50,032 bases of DNA from Amycolatopsis pittospori (GCF_013870525.1 NZ_JACBXD010000058.1:1-50032); one strand, 5' to 3'; positions 41,633 to 49,855 are shown, counted from the stretch's first letter. Made by a program: numbers and translations. Notes: generated from the sequence alone by a model not told the origin.

Positions 41633-42910
41633 TCAAGCTCCTGCTTCGTTTATCAGGATGTCGACAGCTTCGTCGTTGCGAGCGGTCTGCTCCGGGATCA
41701 CCGAAGCGGGCGGGTAGAAGCCGTCGATCCCGCCGTCCTTCGGGTACATCTCGAAGGTGTAGCTGAGGATCTTGTGCTTGCCCCACGCCCAGTCGTTGAC
41801 GTCGCCATCGGTGACGTACAGATCGCTGGACTGCTCCGGCGTGTAACCGTTGGTGGCGGCCATCTTCTTACCGACGTCCGCGAAGCGCTTCGCCTCTTCT
41901 TCGGACAGTCCCGTGTCGGTCTCGTCCTTCGTGTAGCCGTACGGCCAGAGCACGAGTTCCGAGAAGGTGTGGAAGTCGATGTGCGCCTTGATCTGCTGCG
42001 CACCGCCGACCACCCGGGAGTTCATGAACTCCGCGACCGCCTTGGTCTCGGGCTCGGAGAACGCCGACGGACCGTGGTAGTCCTCGGCGGACGGGCTGTT
42101 GCTCGACCCGCCGCAGCAGTTCCACTTGTAGTCCCAGTTGCGGTTCGGGTCGGTGCCGATCGCGTTGCTGCCGGGCACGGGCTGCCGCGTCTTGCGCCAG
42201 CCCTGGTAGTCGCCGCCCGAGATGTCGTATTCGGATCCGTCCGGGTTGACGTTAGGGACCACGTAGATCTCGTGCTCGTCGACCATCTTCTTGATGGCCG
42301 GGTCGCTGGCGTACCCGCTGGTGAAGCGCTGCACGATCCGCAGGCACATCTCCGTGGTGAGGTGCTCGCGCGCGTGCTGGTTGCAGGTGAACAGGACCTC
42401 GGGCTCGTTCTCGTCCGTGCCCGCGTTGTCGCTGATCTTCAGCAGGTTGAGCTCACGGCCCTCGTACGACTTGCCGACGCTGGAAAGCGTCGCGATGTCG
42501 CTGTGATCCTTCGCGGCTTTCTGCAGCTCAGCGGTCGTTTCGGCGTAGGTGTGGTACGCCTCGTCGCCCGGCGGGAAGTCACCCGCGACAGCTGCGGTAC
42601 CCGCCCGATCGCTCCGTTGTTTCAGCATGCGGTCGAAGTCGCCGAGCGGCTTCAGCGTGAACCCGTTCGCCCGCAGGCTCGCGGCCTGGCCGGGCGTGGC
42701 GACCACGGTCAGCGCGCCTCCGCGCGAGCCCGCGACGTCGACACCGGTGCGGGCGACGGCGGTGCGCTGGGCCGCGTTCGCGGCGCCTTCCACCGAATAC
42801 AGCCCTCTCGCCGGGTCGCCGGTCTGGGCGTTCGCGACAGGCGTCGTGGCGGCCAGCAGGGCGAGCCCTGTGGCGGCCAAGGCGCCCCAAATGCGACGGC
42901 GTGTGGACAT
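41633..42910 (-). CDS. Secreted M14 zinc carboxypeptidase
   Basis: A 425-residue secreted metallopeptidase. A signal peptide (MSTRRRIWGALAATGLALLA) leads to a propeptide-like region and the M14 catalytic domain. Zinc ligands are His179 and Glu182 (NQHAREHLT) with His314 (DFHTFSE) or the close His310; the catalytic Glu is Glu387 in YTFEMYP. The Arg of the substrate pocket is in DPNRNWDY. The ATG at 42910 has GGAGGCGA upstream. Family members remove C-terminal residues from proteins and often come with antibiotic or nutrient acquisition genes; none are here. Confidence 0.92.
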   Translation of the reverse strand: MSTRRRIWGALAATGLALLAATTPVANAQTGDPARGLYSVEGAANAAQRTAVARTGVDVAGSRGGALTVVATPGQAASLRANGFTLKPLGDFDRMLKQRSDRAGTAAVAGDFPPGDEAYHTYAETTAELQKAAKDHSDIATLSSVGKSYEGRELNLLKISDNAGTDENEPEVLFTCNQHAREHLTTEMCLRIVQRFTSGYASDPAIKKMVDEHEIYVVPNVNPDGSEYDISGGDYQGWRKTRQPVPGSNAIGTDPNRNWDYKWNCCGGSSNSPSAEDYHGPSAFSEPETKAVAEFMNSRVVGGAQQIKAHIDFHTFSELVLWPYGYTKDETDTGLSEEEAKRFADVGKKMAATNGYTPEQSSDLYVTDGDVNDWAWGKHKILSYTFEMYPKDGGIDGFYPPASVIPEQTARNDEAVDILINEAGA

Positions 42911-43004
42911 TTCGCCTCCGAACGATCTGGGGACCAGGTGCCGTTCACCGTCGCCGAAGTGAATCATCCACGACAACCCGACGATCGTCGTTCCCAGTTA
43001 CCGT

Positions 43005-43646
43005 TTACGGCCAGAGACGTTCTTTGAGCCACGTGTCGTTCGCGCGCCGATAGCGGAGACGCTTGTGCCGCCGGTCATGGCTGGCCTGCCAAAACTCCAC
43101 TTCGGACGGCGTCACGAGATAGCGCGTCCACGTTTCCGGTGCCACGCCGGGATTCCGCTCGACCCACTGCCGTGCTTCCTCGGCCGCGCGTTCGAGATCG
43201 GCCGGATCTTCGAGCACCTGGGACTGTCTGCCGATGAAGGCCTCCACCCGGGACGCCGGCGGGCGTGCGGTGAAATCGGCTTCGGACACGTCGGGCTCCG
43301 CAGGCGCGACCGGGCCTCGCAGCCGGATCTGACGGCCGCGTCCCGGCCAGAAGAACGTCAGCGCGGCGTGCGGATTCTTCGCCAGCTGAACGCCTTTCGG
43401 GCTTTCGGAACTCGTCGCGACCGCCCACGTGTCGCCCTCGACGTCCTTGAGGATCACGACCCGCGCGTCCGGTACACCATCGGCGTCCACAGTGGACAGA
43501 GTGACGGCATGTGGCGCCAGTACGTGTTCCCCGGCCTCATCGAGCCATTCGAGGAACAGTTCGCGGGGAGTGCCGGGTGCGGTCTCCGGCTCGAATTCCG
43601 GCAGCTCCTCCGGAAACGACGGCCAGCCGCGCAACGTGCGCTTCAC
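43005..43646 (-). CDS. Pyridoxamine 5'-phosphate oxidase-like flavoprotein (PdxH-like)
   Basis: A 213-residue FMN protein of the PNPOx family. Matching motifs are DARVVILKDVEGDTW, SSESPKGVQLAKNPHAAL, FFWPGRGRQIRLRG and the C-terminal EFWQASHDRRHKRLRYRR, which closely resembles the PdxH ending that binds PLP. It could make PLP from pyridoxamine phosphate; divergent members reduce other substrates, so a symbol is withheld. The GTG at 43646 lies three bases after the proline-rich gene, so they are co-transcribed. Confidence 0.85.
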   Translation of the reverse strand: MKRTLRGWPSFPEELPEFEPETAPGTPRELFLEWLDEAGEHVLAPHAVTLSTVDADGVPDARVVILKDVEGDTWAVATSSESPKGVQLAKNPHAALTFFWPGRGRQIRLRGPVAPAEPDVSEADFTARPPASRVEAFIGRQSQVLEDPADLERAAEEARQWVERNPGVAPETWTRYLVTPSEVEFWQASHDRRHKRLRYRRANDTWLKERLWP

Positions 43647-43649
43647 CGG

Positions 43650-44393
43650 TCAGTACCCCGGCGGGCGCTGGCCGTGCGGCGGATATCCGGGCGCGGGCGG
43701 CGGATAGTGCGGCGGATGCTGACCCGGCGGCGGTCCCTGCGCGGGCGGCGGGCCGACCGGCGGGTACTGGTGCGCGGGCGGCGGCTGCTGCGGCTGCCAG
43801 CCGGGAGGAGGCTGCTGCCCGGGCGGCGGGCCCTGCGGAGGTCCCGGCGGCAGCGGTGCCATCGGTGGCTGCTGGCCCTGCGACTGCGCCCACTGAACCT
43901 GCTGATAGACCTCGGCCGGCTGCGGGAAGCAGAACGTCAGCTTCGCGTTGACCGAACCCTGGACCGCCGCGCCCCAGATCTTCCCGCCGACGAACGCGTA
44001 CATCTGCGCCGCCGAAACGTCCACGGCCACCATGCGCGTCTCGCCGCCGAACTGGTTCCCGGACTTCGCCGACGCGGCCTGCGCGGCGTCCGGATACACC
44101 CGGTCACCGATCAGCCCGGCGATGACCACCGAAGCGGCCGTCCAGCCGACAGTGCCCATCACGTTCGCACGCGCGTGCTGCGTCGCCAGACCGGTGAAGT
44201 CGTACAACGCGGGCGCGGTCACCTCCGGGATCGCCGCGGCGACCACGCAGTAGTTCATCGTCGACATCATCACGGATTCGGTGAACAGGCCCACCACGGC
44301 CGCGCTCGGGCCGATCTGGACCGTGTTCAGCCGGCCACCGCTGCGCTGGATGCGTTCTGCCACCGCACCCAGGTACTGCTCCTTGGTGAGCAC
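43650..44393 (-). CDS. Hypothetical protein with proline-rich C-terminal tail
   Basis: A 247-residue protein I do not recognise. The N-terminal 160 residues are Ala/Val-rich (ASVVIAGLIGDRVYPD). The C-terminal 80 residues are low-complexity, dominated by PP, QQ and PG repeats such as PPGPPQGPPPGQQPPPGWQP. Similar tails occur in actinobacterial proteins that bind WW or other partners. The GTG at 44393 has AGGAGG upstream. It is divergent from the lipoprotein gene. Confidence 0.75.
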   Translation of the reverse strand: MLTKEQYLGAVAERIQRSGGRLNTVQIGPSAAVVGLFTESVMMSTMNYCVVAAAIPEVTAPALYDFTGLATQHARANVMGTVGWTAASVVIAGLIGDRVYPDAAQAASAKSGNQFGGETRMVAVDVSAAQMYAFVGGKIWGAAVQGSVNAKLTFCFPQPAEVYQQVQWAQSQGQQPPMAPLPPGPPQGPPPGQQPPPGWQPQQPPPAHQYPPVGPPPAQGPPPGQHPPHYPPPAPGYPPHGQRPPGY

Positions 44394-44492
44394 CGATGCC
44401 TCCTGAAGACTCCTCAGCACCGCCATCGTCGCATGAACAGGACGGATGGTTGCGGCGACGCGGTGATCCGATCTGCTTCACTGGACGCCACT

Positions 44493-45017
44493 ATGCGACG
44501 TCTTCTGATCTTGCCGCTCGTCGTGCCCTTCCTGGCGGCCTGTGGGCCGACGGAGCAGGCGCCGTCCGCGGCGAACCCGCCCGCGCCATCGAGTACCCCG
44601 GCGCCCCAGGTCCCGCCCGCGCCGGAACCCACCGGCAAAGGTCCCTGCCCGTACCTCGGCACCGAATTCGTCTCGGACGCCAACGGGCAGAAGGTCTCCA
44701 AGGTCAAGACGTCGGCGGACCAGCCGCATCCGACCTGTTTCTTCTACGCGCTCAGCGGGAAACTGCAGCTCACGGTACGCGTCTACGTCGGAGAACCCGC
44801 TGTCGCGAAGGCGATCGTCGATCAAGCGGCACCCATCGACACGTCCAACCCGGCCGACGAACCGGCGGGCTGGAAAGGCGGCTACCAACCCTCCGGGGAC
44901 GGTGCCGTCTACGCCGTCGCGAAGGGCGGGAACGCGGTAGTTGTGACCACCAACCAGAAGCAGAGCATCAAAGCACGTACGGTGGCGAAGGAGGCTATCG
45001 GTGAGCTGCAGCTCTAG
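44493..45017 (+). CDS. Lipoprotein, DUF2020-like
   Basis: A 174-residue exported lipoprotein with signal and lipobox LAAC (MRRLLILPLVVPFLAAC). A Pro/Ser/Ala-rich linker precedes a domain of about 120 residues with two cysteines (KGPCPYLGTEF and HPTCFFYA) and a beta-rich pattern resembling DUF2020, found in actinobacterial lipoproteins (from memory). It would be anchored in the outer face of the membrane. Function unknown. No clear ribosome site is present. Confidence 0.82.
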   Translation: MRRLLILPLVVPFLAACGPTEQAPSAANPPAPSSTPAPQVPPAPEPTGKGPCPYLGTEFVSDANGQKVSKVKTSADQPHPTCFFYALSGKLQLTVRVYVGEPAVAKAIVDQAAPIDTSNPADEPAGWKGGYQPSGDGAVYAVAKGGNAVVVTTNQKQSIKARTVAKEAIGELQL

Positions 45018-45186
45018 GTAGTGGTATCCACACGTCAGAGTGAAGTTGATCTTGTACTACCCTGTGCCGCACGCGCGAGGGTTCGCGGGACCCAGCGCAA
45101 ACGCCAGATCCGGCGGAGGCCGCCTTGCGGTGTGGCTCGGCGGCACAAAAGATCATTTCTCCCCATAAGACAAAAGGACAGGTTTC

Positions 45187-45639
45187 GTGGCTGACACCCT
45201 CAAGGAAATCTTGCTCGACTCCACCCGTCGCCCGGCGGTCGTGAGCGACTTCGAAGGTCTCGTCGACGCCGAGGTTTCGGACAAGGGCGGCGTTTCGGGT
45301 GCCGTCGTGAAGACCGGCTTCGCGGCCGTCAAGAAGATCAAGCCGGGCATCATCCCCTCCGCCGTCGACGCCCTGCTCGACGACTTCACCGGTGCCCTCG
45401 AGCCGTTCTACGGTGACTACAAGGCCAAGGGCGGCAACGACTTCGGCGCCTACCTGGTCGGCCGCGGCGACGAGGCCGCCGACGCGCTCCTGTCGGTCAC
45501 CGACGCGCGCGCCGACAAGAGCAGCCGCGACAGCATCAAGAAGGTCTACTCGAAGCTGCGCCCGAACGGCAAGAAGAACGTCGAGGAGGCCCTTCCCCGC
45601 CTCGGCCAGCTGATCGACAAGCACGCTGCTGCTGTTTAA
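45187..45639 (+). CDS. DUF6918-like conserved protein
   Basis: A soluble, helical 150-residue protein with no signal. It matches a small actinobacterial family I recall as DUF6918: LVDAEVSDKGGVSGAVVKTG and VEEALPRLGQLIDKH are characteristic. Function unknown. The GTG at 45187 has AAAGGACAGG upstream. The 170-base gap before it shows no gene. Large inverted repeats follow. Confidence 0.8.
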   Translation: MADTLKEILLDSTRRPAVVSDFEGLVDAEVSDKGGVSGAVVKTGFAAVKKIKPGIIPSAVDALLDDFTGALEPFYGDYKAKGGNDFGAYLVGRGDEAADALLSVTDARADKSSRDSIKKVYSKLRPNGKKNVEEALPRLGQLIDKHAAAV

Positions 45640-45667
45640 TCGCGCAGCGCGATCTAATCGCGCGCTG

Positions 45668-45746
45668 ACGTAAACGCGCCGAAGGGGCGCCCGTTCGCTT
45701 TCAACGTTCTGTTGGAGCGGAGGGCGCCCCTTCATCGCGTTTACGT
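45668..45746. repeat. 25-bp inverted repeat after the DUF6918-like gene
   Basis: Positions 45668-45692 and 45722-45746 are reverse complements apart from two bases, with a 29-base loop that contains its own small inverted repeat (CAAC/GTTG). The inner part, AAGGGGCGCCC, would serve as a terminator; the full length is much longer than a terminator needs. The 344-base gap 45640-45983 contains no gene. Confidence 0.7.
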
Positions 45747-45908
45747 GGGCCTTCGGCCCAAGGGAGGGCGCGCGACCGGTGAAGTCTCGCCGTCGCGCTG
45801 GCGCGCTTTCGGCGAGACGGGTCCGCCGGTCGCCTCGTTGGGTGCGCTGGTCTTTGGCAACAAGACGCGAAGACGATCTTCGGCATTGAAACGATCTTCG
45901 GCACCAAG
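45747..45908. repeat. Nested inverted repeats and an 18-bp tandem duplication
   Basis: A short hairpin GGGC-CTTCG-GCCC (45747-45759) is followed by nested arms GCGACCGG/CCGGTCGC (45772-45779, 45826-45833) enclosing GTCTCGCCG/CGGCGAGAC (45784-45792, 45810-45818). After these come two tandem 18-base units (45873-45890 and 45891-45908) sharing ACGATCTTCGGCA. Confidence 0.55.
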
Positions 45909-45914
45909 ACGTGA

Positions 45915-45955
45915 AAGGGCCGTCCAGTGGCTTTGTGAGTCACTGGACGGCCCTT
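45915..45955. terminator. Terminator of the Lys/Ala-rich gene
   Basis: A perfect 15-bp stem (45915-45929 with 45941-45955) lies about 28 bases beyond the stop of the minus-strand gene. On that strand it is followed by TTTC. Confidence 0.85.
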
Positions 45956-45983
45956 GGCGACAAGCAGAAGACGAGGGTGGGCG

Positions 45984-46694
45984 TCAGTTCTTCTTGTCGG
46001 CGGAGCTGGTTGAAGCCTGGTGCCCGTTCTTCGGGGCGCCGGGCTTCGGTGCCGCCGGCTTGGCCGGAGCCGAACCCGAAGCCGGACCGGAAGCGGCAGG
46101 CTTCGCGGGGGCGGGCTTCGGAGCGGCCGCGGCCGGAGCGGCCGGCTTGGCGGGCGGAGCGGGCGGTGCCTTCGGCGGAGCAGGCGCGACCGGCGGCTCC
46201 TGCTTGGAACGCAACGCGTAGGCGGCACCGGCACCGACCACGGCGATACCGAGGACCCACGGCCAGCGACGACGCTTGCGCGTCCCCTTGGCAGCGGCCT
46301 TCGCCTCGACGAGGGCGGCGCGGAAGTCCTTCTTCGCGGCCTTGAAGTCCTTCTTGCCGCGACGCTTCGACTCACCGGCGGACTTGGCGGCCTGGATGGC
46401 CGCCTTACGCGCCTTGCGGCCCGGCTTACGCAGCTCGGACAGCCTGGCCAAGGCCTCCTTGCGAGCGGCCTTCGAGCTGCGCTTGAGCTCCTTGCGGGTC
46501 AGTTCGGTCTTCTTCGCGAGCTTCTTGCGCGCGCGACGGCCGGACTTGGCGATCTCACCGGCGCTTTCGGAGAGCTTCTGTTCGGCGAGCTCAACGGCGT
46601 GGGCGGCGTCCTTGCCCGCCTCCGCGGCACGTTTACGCAGGCCGAGCGCGCCGGCCTTGGCCGACTCACTCACCGGATCTGCGGCCCGGGTCAT
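45984..46694 (-). CDS. Lys/Ala-rich protein with one membrane helix and Pro/Ala tail
   Basis: A 236-residue protein with strongly biased composition. Residues 1-145 are basic and helical (KSGRRARKKLAKKTELTRK and similar), one membrane helix follows (WPWVLGIAVVGAGAAYAL), and the last 70 residues are Pro/Ala/Lys repeats that could reach into the wall. The basic part resembles histone H1-like proteins, so it could bind DNA or RNA at the membrane; this is inference. The ATG at 46694 has GAGGTG upstream and is preferred over a GTG nine bases earlier. Confidence 0.78.
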   Translation of the reverse strand: MTRAADPVSESAKAGALGLRKRAAEAGKDAAHAVELAEQKLSESAGEIAKSGRRARKKLAKKTELTRKELKRSSKAARKEALARLSELRKPGRKARKAAIQAAKSAGESKRRGKKDFKAAKKDFRAALVEAKAAAKGTRKRRRWPWVLGIAVVGAGAAYALRSKQEPPVAPAPPKAPPAPPAKPAAPAAAAPKPAPAKPAASGPASGSAPAKPAAPKPGAPKNGHQASTSSADKKN

Positions 46695-46783
46695 GGCCTT
46701 CACCTCATCAATCGTTTTGATTCTGCTTCGTTGCTTGTAACCTATCGTGCCCCTTTTCCCCAGATCTTGCCGCAGATGGCACG

Positions 46784-47344
46784 ATGAAGCTCGTGACTGA
46801 AAGCAAGGGATCCCTCATTGGTGGCGCGCTGAAGGCCACTCTGCACACCAACCAGGGTGACATCCACCTGAACCTGTTCCCCGACCACGCGCCGAAAACG
46901 GTCGCGAACTTCGTCGGGCTGGCGGAGGGCAGCAAGGAGTACACCCAGCCCAACGCGCAGGGCACGAACTCGGGCCCGTTCTACAACGGGTCGATCTTCC
47001 ACCGCGTGATCGACGGTTTCATGCTGCAGGGCGGCGACCCGACCGGCACCGGCCGCGGTGGCCCCGGCTACAAGTTCGGCGACGAGTTCCACCCGGAGCT
47101 CCAGTTCTCCAAGCCGTACCTGCTGGCCATGGCCAACGCCGGACCCGGCACCAACGGCTCGCAGTTCTTCATCACCGTCGCGCCGACGACCCACCTGAAC
47201 TTCAAGCACACGATCTTCGGTGAGGTCGCCGACCAGGCGTCCCGCGAGGTCGTCGACGCGATCGGGCGCACCGCGACCGGCCCGGCCGACCGGCCGCTGC
47301 AGGACGTCGTCATCGAGAAGGTCAGCATCAACCGCGAAGGCTGA
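46784..47344 (+). CDS. ppiA: Peptidyl-prolyl cis-trans isomerase (cyclophilin)
   Basis: A 186-residue cytoplasmic cyclophilin that speeds proline isomerisation during folding. Active-site elements are FHRVIDGFMLQGGDPTGTG, the AMANAGPGTNGSQFFIT strand and HTIFGEV. There is no signal peptide. It matches PpiA (Rv0009) in place, between the gyrA/tRNA block and the rhomboid gene. ATG start at 46784; an in-frame GTG three codons later is also possible. A weak hairpin (47346-47367) follows. Confidence 0.95.
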   Translation: MKLVTESKGSLIGGALKATLHTNQGDIHLNLFPDHAPKTVANFVGLAEGSKEYTQPNAQGTNSGPFYNGSIFHRVIDGFMLQGGDPTGTGRGGPGYKFGDEFHPELQFSKPYLLAMANAGPGTNGSQFFITVAPTTHLNFKHTIFGEVADQASREVVDAIGRTATGPADRPLQDVVIEKVSINREG

Positions 47345-47396
47345 CAACAGCGGCCGAGCGGCCTGTTACGGGGGATTTCGGTAGGTTGGTGGCATC

Positions 47397-48359
47397 GTGA
47401 GCCAACCACCGAATCCCCAGTACCAGCAGGCCGCCCTGCCCGGCTGCTGGTGGCACCCGAACCGGCCGACCGGGCTGAGCTGTTCGCGTTGCGAGCGTCC
47501 GGCGTGCCCGGATTGCCTGCGTGAGGCCTCCGTGGGCTTCCAGTGCACCGACTGCGTGCAGGCGGGCCGGCAGCAGGACCGCGTCCAGCAGAAGCAGTAC
47601 CGCGACGCCGGCTACGGCGCGCGCACCATCACCGGCGCCCGGCAACCTCGCTCCGCCGTCGCGACGCCGGTGCTCCTGGCGCTCAACGTCGTCATCTTCT
47701 TCATCACGGTCGCCCAGGCCGGCAGCCTCTCGAACAACAACTTCTCGGAGCTCTTCCAGCTCGGCGAACTATGGAACCCGGCGACGCTGGCGGCGAACGA
47801 GTGGTGGCGGATCATCACGTCGGGCTTCCTGCAGTTCGGCCTGCTGCACATCGCGGGCAACGCGTTCTCGCTGTGGTTCGTCGGCCGCCCGCTGGAGACC
47901 GCTCTCGGCCGCGGCCCGTTCATCGCCCTCTACTTCATCTCGATGCTCGGCGGTTCGGCCGCGAACCTGGTGTTCAGCGATCTCGACGCCGTCCCCGTGG
48001 TGGGAGCGTCCGGCGCCATCTTCGGGCTCATCGGCGCCTACGCGGTCATCGTCATCAAGCTCAGGCTCAATCCGACCTGGCTGCTCGTCATGCTGGCGCT
48101 GAACGTCTTCATCACGTTCCAGGTGCCCGGTATCTCGATCCTCGGCCACGCGGGCGGGTTCGCCGCCGGCCTCCTGGTGACGTTCGCGCTGCTCTACGCG
48201 CCGGAGAAGAACCGGCTCAAATGGCAGATCGGCGGGCTCGCGATCGTGGCCGTCGCGCTGATCGGACTCATCGCCTGGAAGGACTCGCAGACGATTTCCG
48301 CGAGCTGTGAACTCGCGACGGACCGCGGCCGGGTCACCTACGTCTGCTACCCGGAGTAA
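47397..48359 (+). CDS. Rhomboid-family intramembrane serine protease with N-terminal zinc finger
   Basis: The 320-residue protein starts with a B-box-like zinc-binding region (C17, H20, C29, C32, C37, C40, C50, C53) and continues with six membrane helices. The rhomboid dyad is Ser205 in GASGAIFG and His251 in GHAGGF, with Asn155 in HIAGNAF. It should cut membrane proteins within the bilayer. This matches Rv0110-type rhomboids and the gene next to ppiA in mycobacteria and Streptomyces. The GTG at 47397 lies after a 52-base gap. Confidence 0.95.
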   Translation: MSQPPNPQYQQAALPGCWWHPNRPTGLSCSRCERPACPDCLREASVGFQCTDCVQAGRQQDRVQQKQYRDAGYGARTITGARQPRSAVATPVLLALNVVIFFITVAQAGSLSNNNFSELFQLGELWNPATLAANEWWRIITSGFLQFGLLHIAGNAFSLWFVGRPLETALGRGPFIALYFISMLGGSAANLVFSDLDAVPVVGASGAIFGLIGAYAVIVIKLRLNPTWLLVMLALNVFITFQVPGISILGHAGGFAAGLLVTFALLYAPEKNRLKWQIGGLAIVAVALIGLIAWKDSQTISASCELATDRGRVTYVCYPE

Positions 48360-48422
48360 AACTCGTTCCCCCAAGTGGGTTATGCGATTACCCGGTGGAG
48401 AAGCAACATAACTGGGTACCTT

Positions 48423-48450
48423 CAAGTTGATAGGCAACATCGTCAACTTG
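48423..48450. repeat. Inverted repeat just upstream of a secreted-protein gene
   Basis: CAAGTTGA (48423-48430) and TCAACTTG (48443-48450) are perfect reverse complements, 12 bases apart and ending ten bases before the start codon at 48460. It may be an operator or a 5' UTR hairpin. Confidence 0.5.
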
Positions 48451-48459
48451 GGGGTTGAG

Positions 48460-48957
48460 ATGAAAATTCGCAAAGCAGCAGCTCTCGCCGCCGTCGCTGT
48501 GATGGCGTCGGCGCTGGCTCCGGCGGTCGCACAGGCCGAAGAAGGGGCTGTGGCCGCCGAGACCTGCCAGACCTACACCAAGCGCTACTTCCTCGGCTCG
48601 GGCAGCGCGATCACGCTGCGTGTCGCCTACGTGGACGCGGCGCTGAAGATCTGTTTCGGCGATCCCGGTGTCACTTCCGCGGTCGCGACCCAGACCGTCG
48701 GGACGACGGGGCCGGGCGCGGCGAGCGGCTGGGAGGTCACCGCGGGCGGGGCCATCGTGGAGGACCAGCGGCCGCGGCACGTCAAGGCGAAGTTCAGCGG
48801 GTCGCTGCGGACCTGCGTCGTCAAGATCAACCCGATCTGCTCGCCGGCGTCGCCGTACGAGATCTTCGGGGAGTACGCGCCGCCCGCGGTGGGACCGGCC
48901 GTTCCAGGCTGGTCCCACGGTCCGAACGGCGACGTCCACTACTACGACAACGCCTGA
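48460..48957 (+). CDS. Small secreted protein of unknown function
   Basis: A 165-residue protein with a clear signal peptide (MKIRKAAALAAVAVMASALA, cleavage likely after AVAQA) and a mature part with four cysteines that could form two disulfides (TCQTYTK, KICFGD, RTCVVKINPICS). No family is recognised. The ATG at 48460 has a GGGGG-rich upstream stretch; an open TTG at 48427 would add 11 residues and is less likely. Its stop overlaps the convergent PH-domain gene by 16 bases. Confidence 0.78.
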   Translation: MKIRKAAALAAVAVMASALAPAVAQAEEGAVAAETCQTYTKRYFLGSGSAITLRVAYVDAALKICFGDPGVTSAVATQTVGTTGPGAASGWEVTAGGAIVEDQRPRHVKAKFSGSLRTCVVKINPICSPASPYEIFGEYAPPAVGPAVPGWSHGPNGDVHYYDNA

Positions 48958-49382
48958 CCCTTCAGGGCGGTGAGGACGTCCAGGACGTCCCTGGGGTCCT
49001 CACCGAGGTCGATCCGGCCGAACACCAGCAGGTGTTCGCCGGATTCGATCTCGAGGGTCAGACTGTCCCGGCCGAGCCTGCGCGTGGTGCGCAGCTGGAA
49101 CCGGGCCTCGGTCCAGGGATACCGGTGCGGTCCGCCCACGGTCCTGGCGAGGATTCCTTCGGGCCCGGCGGCGAGCCGGGGCCGGAGCAGCGTGCCGTGG
49201 AGCGCGAGGGCCCCCACGGCGAGCATGGCCATGCCGATGAGCACGGTGCCGCCGACGTCGCCGTCGAGGGCCACCCAGACCGCTCCTGCCAGCAGCAACA
49301 GGGCGACCACCCAGGCCACTACCACAGCGTTCTGCCGAGGCGCCCAGGAGGTGGGGTAGTTATCCACAGGGGTTATCCACAC
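48942..49382 (-). CDS. PH-domain membrane protein (bPH_6-like)
   Basis: A 146-residue protein with two membrane helices (VVVAWVVALLLLAGAVWVAL and VLIGMAMLAVGALALHG) followed by a short PH-like domain (RYPWTEARFQLRTTRRL, LTLEIESGEHLLVFGRIDL). This family stands next to crgA in actinobacteria. The start is uncertain: GTG at 49382 or at 49367. Both lie within two DnaA boxes, so promoter and start region overlap. Confidence 0.8.
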   Translation of the reverse strand: MWITPVDNYPTSWAPRQNAVVVAWVVALLLLAGAVWVALDGDVGGTVLIGMAMLAVGALALHGTLLRPRLAAGPEGILARTVGGPHRYPWTEARFQLRTTRRLGRDSLTLEIESGEHLLVFGRIDLGEDPRDVLDVLTALKGQALS

Positions 49383-49391
49383 TGGGGATGA
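49360..49391. other. Pair of perfect DnaA boxes at the start of the PH-domain gene
   Basis: TTATCCACA occurs at 49360-49368 and again at 49373-49381, in the same orientation and 13 bases apart, with a weaker TGGGGATGA at 49383-49391. Confidence 0.75.
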
Positions 49392-49437
49392 GTCACACCG
49401 GTGTAATTCGGCGTCAAGCCGCCAACCGGGGTAATGC

Positions 49438-49704
49438 TCACCGCCACCGCATGGTCATCAGCAGCCCGGCGATCATCAGCACGAAGCCGATGGCGAAGTT
49501 CGTGTTGCCCAGATCCGCCATGAAGGGGATCTTGTCGCCCGCGATGTAGTTCACGACCAGCCACATCAGGCCGATCAGCATGAGGCCGAACATCACGATC
49601 TTGTAGAACAGGTTCGACGGGCCCGCGGCCTTGACCTTCACCGGCGTGCGGCGGTCGGTCGGCGGGGTGTACGCCGTCTTCTTACGGACCTTGGACTTCG
49701 GCAT
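49438..49704 (-). CDS. crgA: Cell division protein CrgA
   Basis: CrgA is a small divisome membrane protein that interacts with FtsZ, FtsQ, FtsI and Wag31 in mycobacteria and inhibits FtsZ ring formation in Streptomyces. The 88 residues have a basic N-terminal part (MPKSKVRKKTAYTPPTDRR) and two membrane helices (KIVMFGLMLIGLMWLVV and NFAIGFVLMIAGLLMTM), the family layout. The ATG at 49704 has GAGGA upstream. A longer upstream open frame is not supported. Confidence 0.95.
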   Translation of the reverse strand: MPKSKVRKKTAYTPPTDRRTPVKVKAAGPSNLFYKIVMFGLMLIGLMWLVVNYIAGDKIPFMADLGNTNFAIGFVLMIAGLLMTMRWR

Positions 49705-49837
49705 CGTGTTCCTCGCGTACTGTTCGGCATTCCTGGTGGCGATGACCCGCTTTCGGGTGCGCAACCAGCGCCACGTGCACACGTTAACGTAAACGAGCGC
49801 CGCTGGGCACCGTCCGGGACCGGTCGATTTCCCGCAC

Positions 49838-49855
49838 TGTGACAATGCTGTCACA
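49838..49855. promoter_or_regulatory. Perfect inverted repeat in the crgA divergent promoter region
   Basis: TGTGACA (49838-49844) and TGTCACA (49849-49855) with a four-base centre lie between divergent crgA and the next gene, 43 bases before its start. The spacing is two bases longer than the CRP/GlxR consensus TGTGA-N6-TCACA, so the regulator is not assigned. Confidence 0.5.

Noticed and set aside
43680..43870. Proline-rich coding repeats considered as a DNA tandem-repeat array
   Set aside because: The repeats follow the codons of a Pro/Gln/Gly tail, vary in length and are not exact DNA repeats; no CRISPR-like spacing exists here or elsewhere.
43065..44492. N-terminal extension of the DUF2020-like lipoprotein
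   Set aside because: The extension is antisense to two genes and would bury the lipoprotein signal inside the protein.
49838..49855. CRP/GlxR site
   Set aside because: The half sites are separated by eight bases instead of six; kept only as an unassigned inverted repeat.
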